DNA of 64,000 bases from Polycyclovorans sp964425915 (GCA_964425915.1 CAYROO010000009.1:1-64000), one strand, 5' to 3'; shown: positions 50,568-60,142, numbered from the stretch's first letter. The notes: generated from the letters alone by a model not told the origin. Made by a program: numbers and translations.

Positions 50568-52403
50568 ATGAGCATCAAGAACCTCCGCAACATCGCCATC
50601 ATTGCCCACGTCGACCACGGTAAAACCACCCTGGTGGACAAGCTGCTGCGGCAGTCGCAGACCCTCGACGCCCGCGAGAACCTCGGCGAGCGGATCATGG
50701 ACTCCAACGACCTGGAGCGTGAGCGCGGCATCACCATCCTCGCCAAGAACACCGCCATTCGCTGGCTGGATAAGCGCGATGGCACCGAATATCGCATCAA
50801 CATCGTCGACACCCCGGGGCACGCTGACTTTGGCGGTGAGGTGGAGCGCGTGCTGTCCATGGTCGACTCCGTCTGCCTGCTGGTGGATGCCGCCGATGGC
50901 CCCATGCCGCAGACCCGCTTCGTCACCCAGAAGGCCTTTGCCCTGGGTTTGAAGCCGATTGTGGTGGTCAACAAGATCGACCGCCCCGGCGCGCGCGCGC
51001 ATTGGGTGATGGACCAGGTGTTCGACCTGTTCGACCGCCTCGGCGCCACCGATGAGCAGCTCGACTTCACCACCGTGTTTGCCAGCGCCCTCAACGGCTA
51101 CGCCGGGGACAACCCCGACATCCGCGAAGGCAACATGGACTTCCTGTTCCAGACCATCGTCGACCAGGTGCGGCCGCCGCAGGTGGATGTCGATGGCCCC
51201 TTCCAGATGCAGATCATCAGCCTCGCCTACAGCAGCTATGTCGGGGTGATCGGCACCGGCCGCATCTCGCGTGGTCGTATCAAGCCCAACACCCCGGTGT
51301 CGGTGGTGGGACGTGATGGCGCCGTCCGCACCGGCCGCGTGCTGCAGGTGCTGGGGTTCATGGGGCTCGACAAGCTGGAGGTCGAGGAGGCGCAGGCGGG
51401 CGACATCATCGCCATCACCGGCATTGACGAGCTGGGCATTTCGGAAACCGTCTGCGACGCCAAGTCACCGGAAGGCCTGCCCACGCTGCAGGTGGATGAG
51501 CCGACCATGACCATGATCTTCGAGGTCAACAAGTCACCGTTTGCCGGCAAGGAAGGCAAGTTCGTCACCAGCCGCCAGATCTTCGAGCGGTTGCAGAAGG
51601 AACTGAAAACCAACGTCGCGCTGCGCGTCGAGCCGGGCGAATCGCCCGATCAGTTCCGCGTCTCCGGCCGCGGCTTGCTGCACCTGTCGGTGCTGCTGGA
51701 AAACATGCGCCGTGAGGGCTTCGAAGTGGCGGTGGCGCGTCCGCAGGTGATCACCAAGATGGTCGATGGCGTGCTGCACGAGCCCTTCGAAACCCTGGTG
51801 GCCGATGTCGAGGAAACCCATCAGGGTGGCGTCATCCAGGGTCTGGCCGAGCGCGGCGGCAAGATGGTCAACATGGTGCCGGATGGCAAGGGCCGCGTGC
51901 GCCTTGAATACACCATCAGCTCGCGCGGGCTGATCGGCTTCCGTTCCGAGTTCATCAACAACACCGGCGGATCCGGCCTGCTGTTCCACAACTTCGATCA
52001 CTTCGGTCCGGCCAGCGACAACAAGGACGTGGGCCAGCGCTACAACGGCGTGATGCTGTCCAACGAGCAGGGCAAGGCGGTCGCCTACGCGCTGTTCAAC
52101 CTGCAGGAGCGCGGCGCCATGATCGCCAGCCACGGCGACGAGGTGTACGAAGGCCAGATCGTCGGCGTGCACTCGCGCGACAACGACCTCGTGGTCAATG
52201 TGCTGAAGGGCAAGAAGCTCACCAACATGCGCGCGTCGGGTTCCGATGAAAACGTGGTGCTCACCCCGCCGAGAACTTTCTCGCTGGAACAGGCGCTGGA
52301 ATTCATCAATGACGACGAGCTGGTTGAGCTGACCCCAGACAGCATTCGCCTGCGCAAGAAGTTCCTCAAGGAACACGAGCGCAAGCGCGCCGACCGCGGC
52401 TGA
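50568..52403 (+). CDS. typA: Ribosome-associated GTPase BipA/TypA
   Basis: A 611-residue translational GTPase that binds the ribosome and assists 50S assembly and growth under stress or cold. The G1 motif AHVDHGKTT, G2 GITI, G3 DTPGHADF and G4 NKID are present, followed by the domain II, III and V segments and the BipA C-terminal region (YTISSRGLIGFRSEF). I start at the ATG at 50568, in line with the family (MSIKNLRNIAIIAH). The TGA abuts the stop codon of the convergent subtilase gene to form TGATCA. Confidence 0.97.
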   Translation: MSIKNLRNIAIIAHVDHGKTTLVDKLLRQSQTLDARENLGERIMDSNDLERERGITILAKNTAIRWLDKRDGTEYRINIVDTPGHADFGGEVERVLSMVDSVCLLVDAADGPMPQTRFVTQKAFALGLKPIVVVNKIDRPGARAHWVMDQVFDLFDRLGATDEQLDFTTVFASALNGYAGDNPDIREGNMDFLFQTIVDQVRPPQVDVDGPFQMQIISLAYSSYVGVIGTGRISRGRIKPNTPVSVVGRDGAVRTGRVLQVLGFMGLDKLEVEEAQAGDIIAITGIDELGISETVCDAKSPEGLPTLQVDEPTMTMIFEVNKSPFAGKEGKFVTSRQIFERLQKELKTNVALRVEPGESPDQFRVSGRGLLHLSVLLENMRREGFEVAVARPQVITKMVDGVLHEPFETLVADVEETHQGGVIQGLAERGGKMVNMVPDGKGRVRLEYTISSRGLIGFRSEFINNTGGSGLLFHNFDHFGPASDNKDVGQRYNGVMLSNEQGKAVAYALFNLQERGAMIASHGDEVYEGQIVGVHSRDNDLVVNVLKGKKLTNMRASGSDENVVLTPPRTFSLEQALEFINDDELVELTPDSIRLRKKFLKEHERKRADRG

Positions 52404-54854
52404 TCAGGGTCGGGCCCAACGCCACAGCGCCAACCCGGCCAGCAGCAGCAAGCCCCCGCCACTCCCGCCGCCGCCCGAGGGCCGCGGACCGGGGGTGCCC
52501 GGCGAAGGCACCACCGCGCCCGGTGTGACGATGAAGGACGACGCCTCGCCGCCAATGGTGACGTCCGCACGGGTGGTGCCGCTGCTGGGTGACAGCGCGC
52601 GCACCCGTACCGTGTCGCCGTTCGCCACCGTGGTCTCGCTGACGTAGTTGCCGCCATTGACACTGATCTGCCCATTGCCCGCATAGGCAAAGGTGGGTGC
52701 GGTGATGCCGCTGACGGTGATGGCATTGGACACCGCCAGTTGCCCCGGCGGTACCTGGAGCGCCGGGTTGAAGCTGAAGGGCGCGGGGCGTAGGTCGCCC
52801 GCTTCCAGGGTGGCGCTCAGCTCGTAGCCGAAGGCCGCCTGCGCAAAGTTCACCACCGTAAAGAAGAAGCTGCGCGGCAGGGCGCTGCTGTCGGTCAGCA
52901 CGAAGGTGTTGGCCTCGTTGCCGTCGAAGCGCCCCCCGATAAGGGTGTCCGGGTCCTCGCAGCTTGGACCGCTGCCGGTACAGAAGAAGCCCCGATTGGT
53001 GGGGATGTTGGGGTCGATGTTGAGGGTGATCAGATAGCGCGGCGCGCTGTCGGCACGGCCCAGCAGATCGATGTCGATGCCATTGGTGGTGCGGCTGCGC
53101 ACCACCAGCGTGTGGGTGCCGGCGGGTGCGCTCGGCACATCCACATGCCAGGTGTGGAACTCGTCGTACAGCGATTCCGGTTCCGGCAGGCCGATCTGGA
53201 AGCTCGGGTTCGCGGTGCTGCCCAGCGGCAGCAGCGCCACTTCCTGAATGAAGCTGCGCTGCGTGGCGTAGCCCCCGTCCGCGCTCAGTGTCAGGGTAAA
53301 GATCACCTCATCATATTGGCCGGGGGTGCCGCCCACTGTCACGGCGAAACGGGCCTGCGCGCTGCCATCGGCACCGATGGCGCCCAGGTGCACCGGACCG
53401 CCGTTGATGGTCACCGGCCCCAGTGCCGATAGCGTCGCCTGCACATCGGTGGCGGCTTGCCAACCGTTGAACACGGTGACCACCACGTCCAGGGTTTCGC
53501 CCGGATCCAGGCGGCCATTGCCGCCATCGTCGAGCTGTACGGTTTCGATGGTCAGTGACGGCCGGGGGCTCATGTCCAGTGCAGCGGCCGCGTCCACGCG
53601 CCCGCCTGCCGCGCGCTGCCGCGCATTGCCAAGGGAATCCCCGCTTTCAATCAGCCGCGCCTTGATCTCGCGCCAGCCTGGCGTCGGGCTGACATGCGCT
53701 TTCAGCAGCGCCGCAATACCCGCCACGTAGGGTGCCGAAAACGAGGTGCCGGAGACGCCGCAGTTGCCGCCACTGCCACACCCGTTGCCAGTGACATAGC
53801 CACCGCCCACCGCGGTGGTGACGATCTGCAGACCGGGCGCCGCCACATCCGCACTGAGGGGACCGTACATGCTGAAGCTTGCGATATCGTCCTGGCGGTT
53901 GGTGGCCGCCACGGTGAGCACATTGCGAGCGTCGTACAGCGCCGGATAGGCCAGTCGCCCAAAGTCCAGATTGGCATCGTCGTTGCCGGCAGCGGCCACG
54001 AACAGGATGTCCTGTGCCGCAAGCCCGCGAATGAGATTTTCCTCGCTCTGCGAATACCCCGGCCCGCCAAAGCTGGCGTTGATGATGTCGGCGCCGTTGT
54101 CGCGGGCGTAGGCGATGGCCTGCTGGATACGGGCCGAGTCCAGCACGGTGCTGCCGTTTACCAAGCGACCGATCTTCAACGGCATCAGGGCGCTGCGCCA
54201 GGTGGTGCCAGTGATGCCGCGCGCGTTGTTGCCGGCTGCGCCAAGTGCACCGGCCACCAGGGTGCCGTGATCCTGGTCGCTGGCGGTGGGGCGCGGGTTG
54301 CCAAAGCTGCCGGCACTGATGAAGTTGGCCGCGAGGTCGGGGTGATCGATATCAAAGGCATCGTCGATGATGGCCACCACCACCGCGGGGTCACCGGTAC
54401 GGGGGAAGCTGCCATCGCCCGCTGGGTCCCAAGCCGCCAGCAGATTCATGTCCGCGCCCACCACGCTGGCGGGGGCGCCAGGGCCGGGGACAAAGTTGGC
54501 TTGCCCGGTATTGCGCTGGCCCCAGAGGTCACCGAACAGCGTGTCGTTGGGCGCTGTCTGCAGCGGGTAGCGCAGGTAGTTGGGCTCGGCAAAGGCCACG
54601 GCGGGGTCGCCGGACAGGGCCTCGATCATGGACGCCACATCGGTGATGGCGGGCACGGTCAACAGTTCGACCGTGCCATCGCCCAGCGTCGCGCGCTTTT
54701 CCAAGCCCCAGGCCGCCTTGCTGAGCACCGCTCCCGGGCGGTACTGCACGATCACTTCGCCGGTGACGTGCGGCGCCAGCGGGATGGGCGCAACTGCGGC
54801 CAGTGCCGGCGCCGAACAGATCCAGACCGCAGCACACCAGCAGAGACGATTCAT
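52404..54854 (-). CDS. Secreted S8 (subtilisin-type) serine protease with GlyGly-CTERM-like tail
   Basis: An 816-residue protease. A signal peptide (to about ALAAV, residue 21) is followed by an I9-like propeptide (EVIVQYRPG, DPAVAFAEPNYLRY). The catalytic triad is D164 (VAIIDDAFDIDHPDL), H196 (DQDHGTLVAG) and S371 (GVSGTSFSAPYVAG), with oxyanion N291 (AAAGND). Beta-sandwich domains occupy about residues 430-780. The C terminus has a Gly-rich stretch, a hydrophobic helix and basic residues (SGGGGSGGGLLLLAGLALWR), a GlyGly-CTERM-like sorting signal expected to be cut by a rhombosortase. Secretion by the type II system is then likely. AAGGAGGG precedes the ATG. The 287 bp upstream hold nothing else I recognise. 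Confidence 0.9.
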   Translation of the reverse strand: MNRLCWCAAVWICSAPALAAVAPIPLAPHVTGEVIVQYRPGAVLSKAAWGLEKRATLGDGTVELLTVPAITDVASMIEALSGDPAVAFAEPNYLRYPLQTAPNDTLFGDLWGQRNTGQANFVPGPGAPASVVGADMNLLAAWDPAGDGSFPRTGDPAVVVAIIDDAFDIDHPDLAANFISAGSFGNPRPTASDQDHGTLVAGALGAAGNNARGITGTTWRSALMPLKIGRLVNGSTVLDSARIQQAIAYARDNGADIINASFGGPGYSQSEENLIRGLAAQDILFVAAAGNDDANLDFGRLAYPALYDARNVLTVAATNRQDDIASFSMYGPLSADVAAPGLQIVTTAVGGGYVTGNGCGSGGNCGVSGTSFSAPYVAGIAALLKAHVSPTPGWREIKARLIESGDSLGNARQRAAGGRVDAAAALDMSPRPSLTIETVQLDDGGNGRLDPGETLDVVVTVFNGWQAATDVQATLSALGPVTINGGPVHLGAIGADGSAQARFAVTVGGTPGQYDEVIFTLTLSADGGYATQRSFIQEVALLPLGSTANPSFQIGLPEPESLYDEFHTWHVDVPSAPAGTHTLVVRSRTTNGIDIDLLGRADSAPRYLITLNIDPNIPTNRGFFCTGSGPSCEDPDTLIGGRFDGNEANTFVLTDSSALPRSFFFTVVNFAQAAFGYELSATLEAGDLRPAPFSFNPALQVPPGQLAVSNAITVSGITAPTFAYAGNGQISVNGGNYVSETTVANGDTVRVRALSPSSGTTRADVTIGGEASSFIVTPGAVVPSPGTPGPRPSGGGGSGGGLLLLAGLALWRWARP

Positions 54855-55141
54855 GACATAGCCCTCCTTGGACCTTTGGCTTTTTGATCATACGCAGACC
54901 CTGCCGAATCTGATGCGCTGACCCGTCATGGTTCTCACAGCACAGGGGCAGGGATCGACGACGCAGTTGCCCCGTTTTCCGGCATCATCCGGCGCCGAAC
55001 GTCAGGAATGTGACGCAATCCATCCGCCAAAGGTCGAATTCGGGGGATCAACGGTGCGGTTTTTGCGTGTTGATGCGTCTTAGTGGATAGCGCTGCTGCA
55101 ATGCGGTCGAGGTCGTTTCGGGCAGCGTGCTGGAGGTTGTG

Positions 55142-55687
55142 ATGACTTGGATTCTGCTCTCTGCGTCAATGCTGCTGCTGGTTGCGGCAGCGGCGGGCTT
55201 GGTGGTGTTGCTGCGCCGTCGCCGTGAACGTGATCGACTGACGGGCCGCTGGCCCTACCGGCGTCGTCGTCCCTTGGGTGATCTGGAACAGTCCATCTTC
55301 TTTTCGCTGATGGATGCCCTGCCAGAGCACATCGTGCTGTGCCAGGTGGCGCTCTCCAAGCTGGTGTTCGTGCGTGGACAGGACGCCGGGCTGTGGCAGC
55401 GTCACGTCCGCGACCTGGTCGCTGATTTTGTGGTGGTGGATCGCAGCTTCCGGTCGGTGGCGGTGATTGAGCTCGAAGACGGGTTCGAGGACGAGATCGA
55501 GCGTACCGAGGCGGAGATCCGGCGCGAGAAGGCCCTGATGGATGCCGGCTTCCGGGTCTTTCGATGGAACACCTTCAATCTGCCCACGTCCGCACAGATG
55601 CGCGAGGCGGTGGTGGGATTGAAGCTGGCGGTCGATGCGCCGCGGGCGCTGAAGCCGATCGAGCCGGTGGAGCCACCCGGCGCCTGA
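55142..55687 (+). CDS. DUF2726 domain-containing membrane-anchored protein
   Basis: A 181-residue protein with an N-terminal membrane helix (about residues 2-24, WILLSASMLLLVAAAAGLVV) and then DUF2726 (LGDLEQSIFFSLMDALPEHI, VFVRGQDAGLWQRHVRDLVADFVVVD, quoted in part). DUF2726 is thought to be related to restriction-endonuclease-like folds. DFVVVD and IELEDG could be its acidic positions, though IELEDG lacks the Lys usual for nucleases. GGAGG with good spacing marks the ATG at 55142. Function unknown. Confidence 0.75.
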   Translation: MTWILLSASMLLLVAAAAGLVVLLRRRRERDRLTGRWPYRRRRPLGDLEQSIFFSLMDALPEHIVLCQVALSKLVFVRGQDAGLWQRHVRDLVADFVVVDRSFRSVAVIELEDGFEDEIERTEAEIRREKALMDAGFRVFRWNTFNLPTSAQMREAVVGLKLAVDAPRALKPIEPVEPPGA

Positions 55688-55779
55688 AACCCCGCGTGGC
55701 CGGGGCGCGCCGCCGTTGCCGCTTGCCCGGCGTCGGTTCACAGCGGATGATTTCCGGCCCTGTGTTCCGGATCCCGGGC

Positions 55780-57309
55780 ATGACCGATCGCATTTTCATA
55801 GGCAAGGGCGAGACGCCCCAGACCCTTCTCGCCCGCTACGCCAACCGTCATGGGTTGGTGGCGGGCGCCACCGGCACCGGCAAGACGGTCACCCTCCAGG
55901 TCCTGGCGGAGGGCTTTTCCGCCATCGGCGTGCCGGTGTTCTGCGCCGATGTGAAGGGCGATCTCTCGGGCCTGGCGGCGGCGGGTGCCGACAACCTCAA
56001 GCTCGTTGCGCGCGCTCAAGAGGTCGGCGTCACCGGCTACGCGCCCACCGCCCAGCCGGTGGTGTTCTGGGATGTCTTTGGCGCCTCGGGTCACCCCATT
56101 CGCACCACCATCTCCGAGATGGGACCCTTGCTGCTGGCGCGGCTGATGAGCCTCACCGATGCGCAGACCGGCGTGCTGGCGGTGGCCTTCAAGTTCGCCG
56201 ACGACAACGGCCTGGCGCTACTGGACCTGAAAGACCTGCAGGCGCTGCTGCGGCACGTCGGTGAGAACGCCAAGACCATCGGGCAGCAGTACGGCTTGGT
56301 CAGCACGGCCTCGGTGGCGGCCATCCAGCGCGCACTGCTGCAGCTTGAGCAGGAGGGCGGCGCCCATCTGTTCGGTGAGCCGGCACTGGAATTGGCGGAC
56401 CTCATGCGCACCGACCTGTCGGGGCGCGGCATCATCAATGTGCTGGCGGCCGACCAACTGTTCGCGCGGCCGCGGCTGTACGCCACCTTCCTGTTGTTCC
56501 TGCTGTCCGAACTGTTCGAGAGCCTGCCCGAAGCCGGTGACCTCGACCGACCGAAGCTGGTGTTCTTCTTCGACGAGGCGCACCTGCTGTTCAAGGATGC
56601 GCCGACCGCCCTGGTGGACAAGGTGGAGCAGGTGGTCCGCCTGATTCGCTCCAAGGGCGTCGGGGTGTACTTCGTCACTCAGAGTCCGTTGGACCTGCCC
56701 GATGCGGTGCTGGGGCAGCTCGGGAACCGGGTGCAGCATGGCCTGCGCGCCTTCACGCCGCGGGATCAGAAGGCAGTGCGCGCAGCCGCCGAAACCTTTC
56801 GCGCCAATCCGGGCCTGGATGTGGTGAGTACCATCACGGCCATGGGGGTGGGCGAGGCCCTGGTGTCGACCTTGCAGGACAAAGGCATTCCCAGCCCGGT
56901 GGAGCAGACCAAGGTGGCGCCCCCGCGCTCTCGCATGGGACCGCTGACGCCCGAGGAGCGGCGGGCGGTGATGGCGCGCAGCCCGGTGTCCGGCCGCTAT
57001 GAGGCGGCAGTGGACCGCGAGTCCGCGTACGAAGTGCTGGGGCGCAAGGCCGAGGCGGCTGAGGCGCGCGCAGCCGAGGATGCCGCTGCCGCCGAGCGTG
57101 CGGCCGAATGGCAGACCCAGGTGCGCGACAGCTACGGGCCCACGACCTCAGCGCGGCGTCCGCCAGCGCCGGCCCGTCGCCGTGCCGCACCCCAGGGCAT
57201 GGCCGAGAAGGCGCTGCAGTCAGCCGTGCGCAGTGCCGGCAGCGCGGTGGGCCGCGAAGTGGGGCGGCAACTGCTGCGGGGCCTGCTGGGCTCCCTGCTG
57301 AAGCGGTGA
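55780..57309 (+). CDS. DUF853 / HerA-like helicase C-terminal ATPase
   Basis: A 509-residue P-loop ATPase of the YjgR/DUF853 group. Walker A GATGTGKT is at residues 29-36 and Walker B VFFFDEAHLLF has D265/E266. Family segments are ANRHGLVAGATGTGKTVTLQ, PVFCADVKGDLSGLA and FVTQSPLDLPDAVLGQLGNRVQHGLRAF (quoted in part). An Ala/Arg-rich, charged linker precedes a C-terminal hydrophobic segment (VGREVGRQLLRGLLGSLLKR). The frame is open to 55564; ATGs at 55747 and 55780 are possible, and the latter fits relatives. The cellular role is not known. Confidence 0.87.
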   Translation: MTDRIFIGKGETPQTLLARYANRHGLVAGATGTGKTVTLQVLAEGFSAIGVPVFCADVKGDLSGLAAAGADNLKLVARAQEVGVTGYAPTAQPVVFWDVFGASGHPIRTTISEMGPLLLARLMSLTDAQTGVLAVAFKFADDNGLALLDLKDLQALLRHVGENAKTIGQQYGLVSTASVAAIQRALLQLEQEGGAHLFGEPALELADLMRTDLSGRGIINVLAADQLFARPRLYATFLLFLLSELFESLPEAGDLDRPKLVFFFDEAHLLFKDAPTALVDKVEQVVRLIRSKGVGVYFVTQSPLDLPDAVLGQLGNRVQHGLRAFTPRDQKAVRAAAETFRANPGLDVVSTITAMGVGEALVSTLQDKGIPSPVEQTKVAPPRSRMGPLTPEERRAVMARSPVSGRYEAAVDRESAYEVLGRKAEAAEARAAEDAAAAERAAEWQTQVRDSYGPTTSARRPPAPARRRAAPQGMAEKALQSAVRSAGSAVGREVGRQLLRGLLGSLLKR

Positions 57310-57313
57310 GACG

Positions 57314-57970
57314 ATGACGGTTTCTGATGGCGACCTGCGGCAACGCCTGGTGCAGGGCCTGGCGGCGATGGGGCATGGGCTGCCGCCCAACACGGTCGAT
57401 CAGCTGATGGTCTATCTGGCCGAGCTGGCGCGCTGGAACGGCGCCTACAACCTCACCGCCGTTCGCGACATGGCAGCGATGGTCGATCGCCACCTGCTCG
57501 ATTCGCTGGCGCTGCTGACCCCGCTGTCGCCCGCTCTCGCCGCGCCGGGGGCCCGGGTGCTGGATGTGGGCAGCGGCCCGGGGCTCCCGGGGCTGATCCT
57601 GGCCATCGTGCACCCGACGGTGTCGATCACCGTCCTCGACAGCAACGGCAAGAAGGCCCGCTTTCTCCGCCATGCGGTGCGCACCCTGGGGCTGCCCGCG
57701 GTGACCGTGGCGGAGTGCCGGGTGGAAGCCTGGCAGACCGGCCAGCCCTACACGCTGATCACCAGCCGCGCGTTCTCTGCCCTGGTGGATTTCTTCGAAC
57801 TGACCCGCCGCTTGCTGGCCCCAGGTGGTCAATGGGCCGCGATGAAGGGCAAACTAGATGGCAGGGAACTGGCCGCTGTGCCAGCCGACATCACCATCAG
57901 GGAGCCGCTGCGTCTGCAGGTGCCCGGTCTCGACGAGGATCGGCACTTGATTTGGGCGCATCCGACATGA
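57314..57970 (+). CDS. rsmG: 16S rRNA (guanine(527)-N7)-methyltransferase RsmG
   Basis: A 218-residue SAM-dependent methyltransferase acting on G527 of 16S rRNA. The N-terminal LARWNGAYNLTAVRD, the SAM motif VLDVGSGPGLPGLILA and KKARFLRHAVRTLGL are typical. It lies four bases after the DUF853 gene and overlaps parA (ATGA). The usual upstream partner mnmG is absent, but the downstream order parA-parB-atp is the common one near the chromosome origin. Confidence 0.95.
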   Translation: MTVSDGDLRQRLVQGLAAMGHGLPPNTVDQLMVYLAELARWNGAYNLTAVRDMAAMVDRHLLDSLALLTPLSPALAAPGARVLDVGSGPGLPGLILAIVHPTVSITVLDSNGKKARFLRHAVRTLGLPAVTVAECRVEAWQTGQPYTLITSRAFSALVDFFELTRRLLAPGGQWAAMKGKLDGRELAAVPADITIREPLRLQVPGLDEDRHLIWAHPT

Positions 57971-58755
57971 GCTACGTCATCGCCGTTGCCAATCAGAAAG
58001 GAGGCGTGGGCAAGACCACCACCTCGATCAACCTTGCTGCCTCCTTGGCGGCCACCAAGCGGCGCGTGCTGCTGGTGGACCTGGACGCCCAGGGCAATGC
58101 CACCATGGGCGTCGGTGTCGACAAGAACGCAGTAACCCACTCGGCGCGCGACGTGCTGCTGGAGGCCGCCGCCATTCGCGATGTCATCGTGTCGGTGGAC
58201 ACCGCAAACCTGTCGCTGCTGCCGGGCAACAGCGACATGACGGAAGCCGAGATCAAGTTGCGCGAGGTGGCGGCTGGTGACTTCGCCCTGAAAAGCGCGC
58301 TCGCCGAAGTGGCCGACGAATTCGACTACGTGCTGCTGGATTGCCCACCGGCGCTGTCCAAGCTGACAGTCAATGCCTTGGTGGCCGCCGATGGGGTTCT
58401 CATCCCGATGCAGTGTGAGTACTACGCGCTGGAAGGCCTGAGCGCGCTGGTCGACACCGTTTCCAAGATCAAACGGGTGATCAATCCGCGACTGGAGATC
58501 GAGGGGCTGCTGCGCACCATGTTCGATCCGCGCAACAATCTGTCGAATGATGTTTCGGCGCAGCTGACCCAGCATTTCGGCGAGAAGGTGTACCGCACGG
58601 TCATACCGCGCAATGTGCGGCTGGCCGAGGCGCCCAGTCATGGGGTGCCGGTGATGTTGTATGACGCCGCCTCCTCGGGGGCCAAGGCGTATTTGGCATT
58701 GGCTGGCGAAGTCCTGCGCCGCCATGACGGGGGACAACTGAGATTGAGTGAATGA
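57967..58755 (+). CDS. parA: Chromosome partitioning ATPase ParA (Soj)
   Basis: A 262-residue Walker-type ATPase that forms dynamic gradients on the nucleoid and moves ParB-parS complexes. The deviant Walker A KGGVGKTT is at residues 11-18 with the signature Lys, then LLVDLDAQGNATMG and DYVLLDCPPAL. There is no N-terminal DNA-binding extension, as expected for chromosomal Soj proteins. Both ends overlap neighbours (ATGA with rsmG and parB). I saw no parS sequence (GTTTCACGTGAAAC-like) in the window. Confidence 0.96.
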   Translation: MSYVIAVANQKGGVGKTTTSINLAASLAATKRRVLLVDLDAQGNATMGVGVDKNAVTHSARDVLLEAAAIRDVIVSVDTANLSLLPGNSDMTEAEIKLREVAAGDFALKSALAEVADEFDYVLLDCPPALSKLTVNALVAADGVLIPMQCEYYALEGLSALVDTVSKIKRVINPRLEIEGLLRTMFDPRNNLSNDVSAQLTQHFGEKVYRTVIPRNVRLAEAPSHGVPVMLYDAASSGAKAYLALAGEVLRRHDGGQLRLSE

Positions 58756-59597
58756 GCACCAAGAAGCGCGGACTGGGGCGGGGTCTGGATGCCCTGCTGT
58801 CGAGTACCCAGGCGGCGGTCGACGAGCAGGCCGGCGATGAGCTTCGCGAAGTGGAGATCGGCCTGCTGGTGGCCGGAGCCCACCAGCCGCGGCGACATTT
58901 CGACGACGATGCCCTGACCCAACTGGCCGACTCGATCCGCACCCAGGGTGTGGTGCAGCCGCTGGTGGTACGCGCCAAGGGTAAGCAGTTCGAGATCGTG
59001 GCGGGCGAGCGCCGCTGGCGGGCCGCCGAGCGCGCCGGCCTGAAGAAAGTGCCGGTCATCGTGCGCGCGCTGAGCGAGCAGGATGCGATGACCGTGGCGC
59101 TGGTGGAGAACATCCAGCGCGCCGACCTAAACGCGCTGGAAGAGGCCGAGGCCCTGCGCAAGCTGATTGACGACTGTGGTCTCACCCACGACCAGTGTGC
59201 GCAGGCAGTCGGGCGCTCGCGCGCTCACGTCAGCAATCTGTTGCGCTTGCTAGAGCTGGCACCGGAGTGCCAGGCGCTGGTTCGCAGTGGCCAGCTCAGT
59301 CTCGGCCACGCCAAGGTGCTGTTGGGCGCCGAGGGCGCGCGGCAGGTGCAGCTTGCGCGCACGGTGGTGCAGCGCCATCTCTCGGTGCGGCAGACCGAAC
59401 TCCTGTTGAAGTCGCCGGACGCGGCACCGGCATCGCGCCCGATCGCGGCGCCACAACCTGAGCTGGAGCGCCGATTGTCCAGCGCCCTCGGCCTGCCGGT
59501 GCAGTTGCAGGGCAGTGCCCAGGGGCGGGGCAAGGTCGTGATTCGCTACCGGGACGCCGCCGAGTTGCAGCGCCTCCTGGGGGCGCTGGAAGGCTGA
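58752..59597 (+). CDS. parB: Chromosome partitioning protein ParB
   Basis: A 281-residue parS-binding CTPase. KKRGLGRGLDALLSS is the usual N terminus. The CTP-binding motifs appear as QPRRHFDDDALTQLADSI and GERRWRAAERAGL, then VENIQRADLNALEEA. The helix-turn-helix is in CAQAVGRSRAHVSNLLRLLELA, with a C-terminal dimerisation region. The start overlaps the parA stop. Confidence 0.96.
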   Translation: MSTKKRGLGRGLDALLSSTQAAVDEQAGDELREVEIGLLVAGAHQPRRHFDDDALTQLADSIRTQGVVQPLVVRAKGKQFEIVAGERRWRAAERAGLKKVPVIVRALSEQDAMTVALVENIQRADLNALEEAEALRKLIDDCGLTHDQCAQAVGRSRAHVSNLLRLLELAPECQALVRSGQLSLGHAKVLLGAEGARQVQLARTVVQRHLSVRQTELLLKSPDAAPASRPIAAPQPELERRLSSALGLPVQLQGSAQGRGKVVIRYRDAAELQRLLGALEG

Positions 59598-59623
59598 AAT
59601 TTACCTTTTGCGGCAAGCCCCCG

Positions 59624-59660
59624 GCGCCCGAAACGCCCTTCTCATGGGGGTTTCGGGCGC
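59624..59660. terminator. Long hairpin between parB and the atp operon
   Basis: GCGCCCGAAAC (59624-59634) pairs perfectly with GTTTCGGGCGC (59650-59660). Within the 15-base loop CCC and GGG can extend the stem. No T-run follows, so it may end transcription with Rho or simply separate parB from the atp promoter. Confidence 0.5.
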
Positions 59661-59704
59661 TGAAGCACGACCAAAGTTGATTGGGTGGGGGCTTTTGGCG
59701 GTAG

Positions 59705-59734
59705 TTGCCAAGAATCAGCCCCTTTGCGTATACT
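59705..59734 (+). promoter_or_regulatory. Sigma-70 promoter of the atp operon
   Basis: TTGCCA (59705-59710), 18 bases, TATACT (59729-59734). It lies 51 bp before the atpI ATG and just after the hairpin that follows parB. Confidence 0.7.
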
Positions 59735-59785
59735 CCCGTCGTTTGGTGCGGTGCATCAATGCGCATCAAGGTATGCGGGAGCGCC

Positions 59786-60130
59786 ATGAATGTCGCCACG
59801 CGCATAGCACGGTTGCAGGCAGCAATAGCCGTGTTGATGTCCGTCACTTGGGGTGTTCTGTCAGGGCCAATGCCGGGTTTCGCCGCGCTTACGGGCGGCA
59901 TGATCGCAGCGGCGCTGACGTTTTACGCGGGCGTTCGAGTATTCGGCGCCGACGCGCGCAGCCCCGGAGATATGGTGCGGACGTTCATGCGGGCGCAGGC
60001 TCGCAAGTGGATTCTGGCCATCGTGCTGTTCACGATTGCGCTGCAGGGCTTTGCGTCACATGCCCTGCCGTTGATCGCGGGCTTCATCGCAGCACTGGTG
60101 GTGTACTGGTTTGCTTTGCTCTGGGATTGA
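59786..60130 (+). CDS. atpI: ATP synthase protein I
   Basis: A 114-residue membrane protein with four hydrophobic helices, encoded first in the atp operon. It is thought to help c-ring assembly or Mg uptake. The body LQAAIAVLMSVTWGVLSGPMPGFAALTGGMIAAAL (quoted in part) and the end ALPLIAGFIAALVVYWFALLWD (quoted in part) are typical. GGGAG sits upstream of the ATG at 59786. The longer open frame beginning at 59705 covers the promoter and is rejected. Confidence 0.88.
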   Translation: MNVATRIARLQAAIAVLMSVTWGVLSGPMPGFAALTGGMIAAALTFYAGVRVFGADARSPGDMVRTFMRAQARKWILAIVLFTIALQGFASHALPLIAGFIAALVVYWFALLWD

Positions 60131-60142
60131 AGGAACGGATTA

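Noticed and set aside
57314..59597. parS site near parAB
   Set aside because: I looked for a GTTTCACGTGAAAC-like sequence around rsmG-parA-parB and elsewhere and did not see one.
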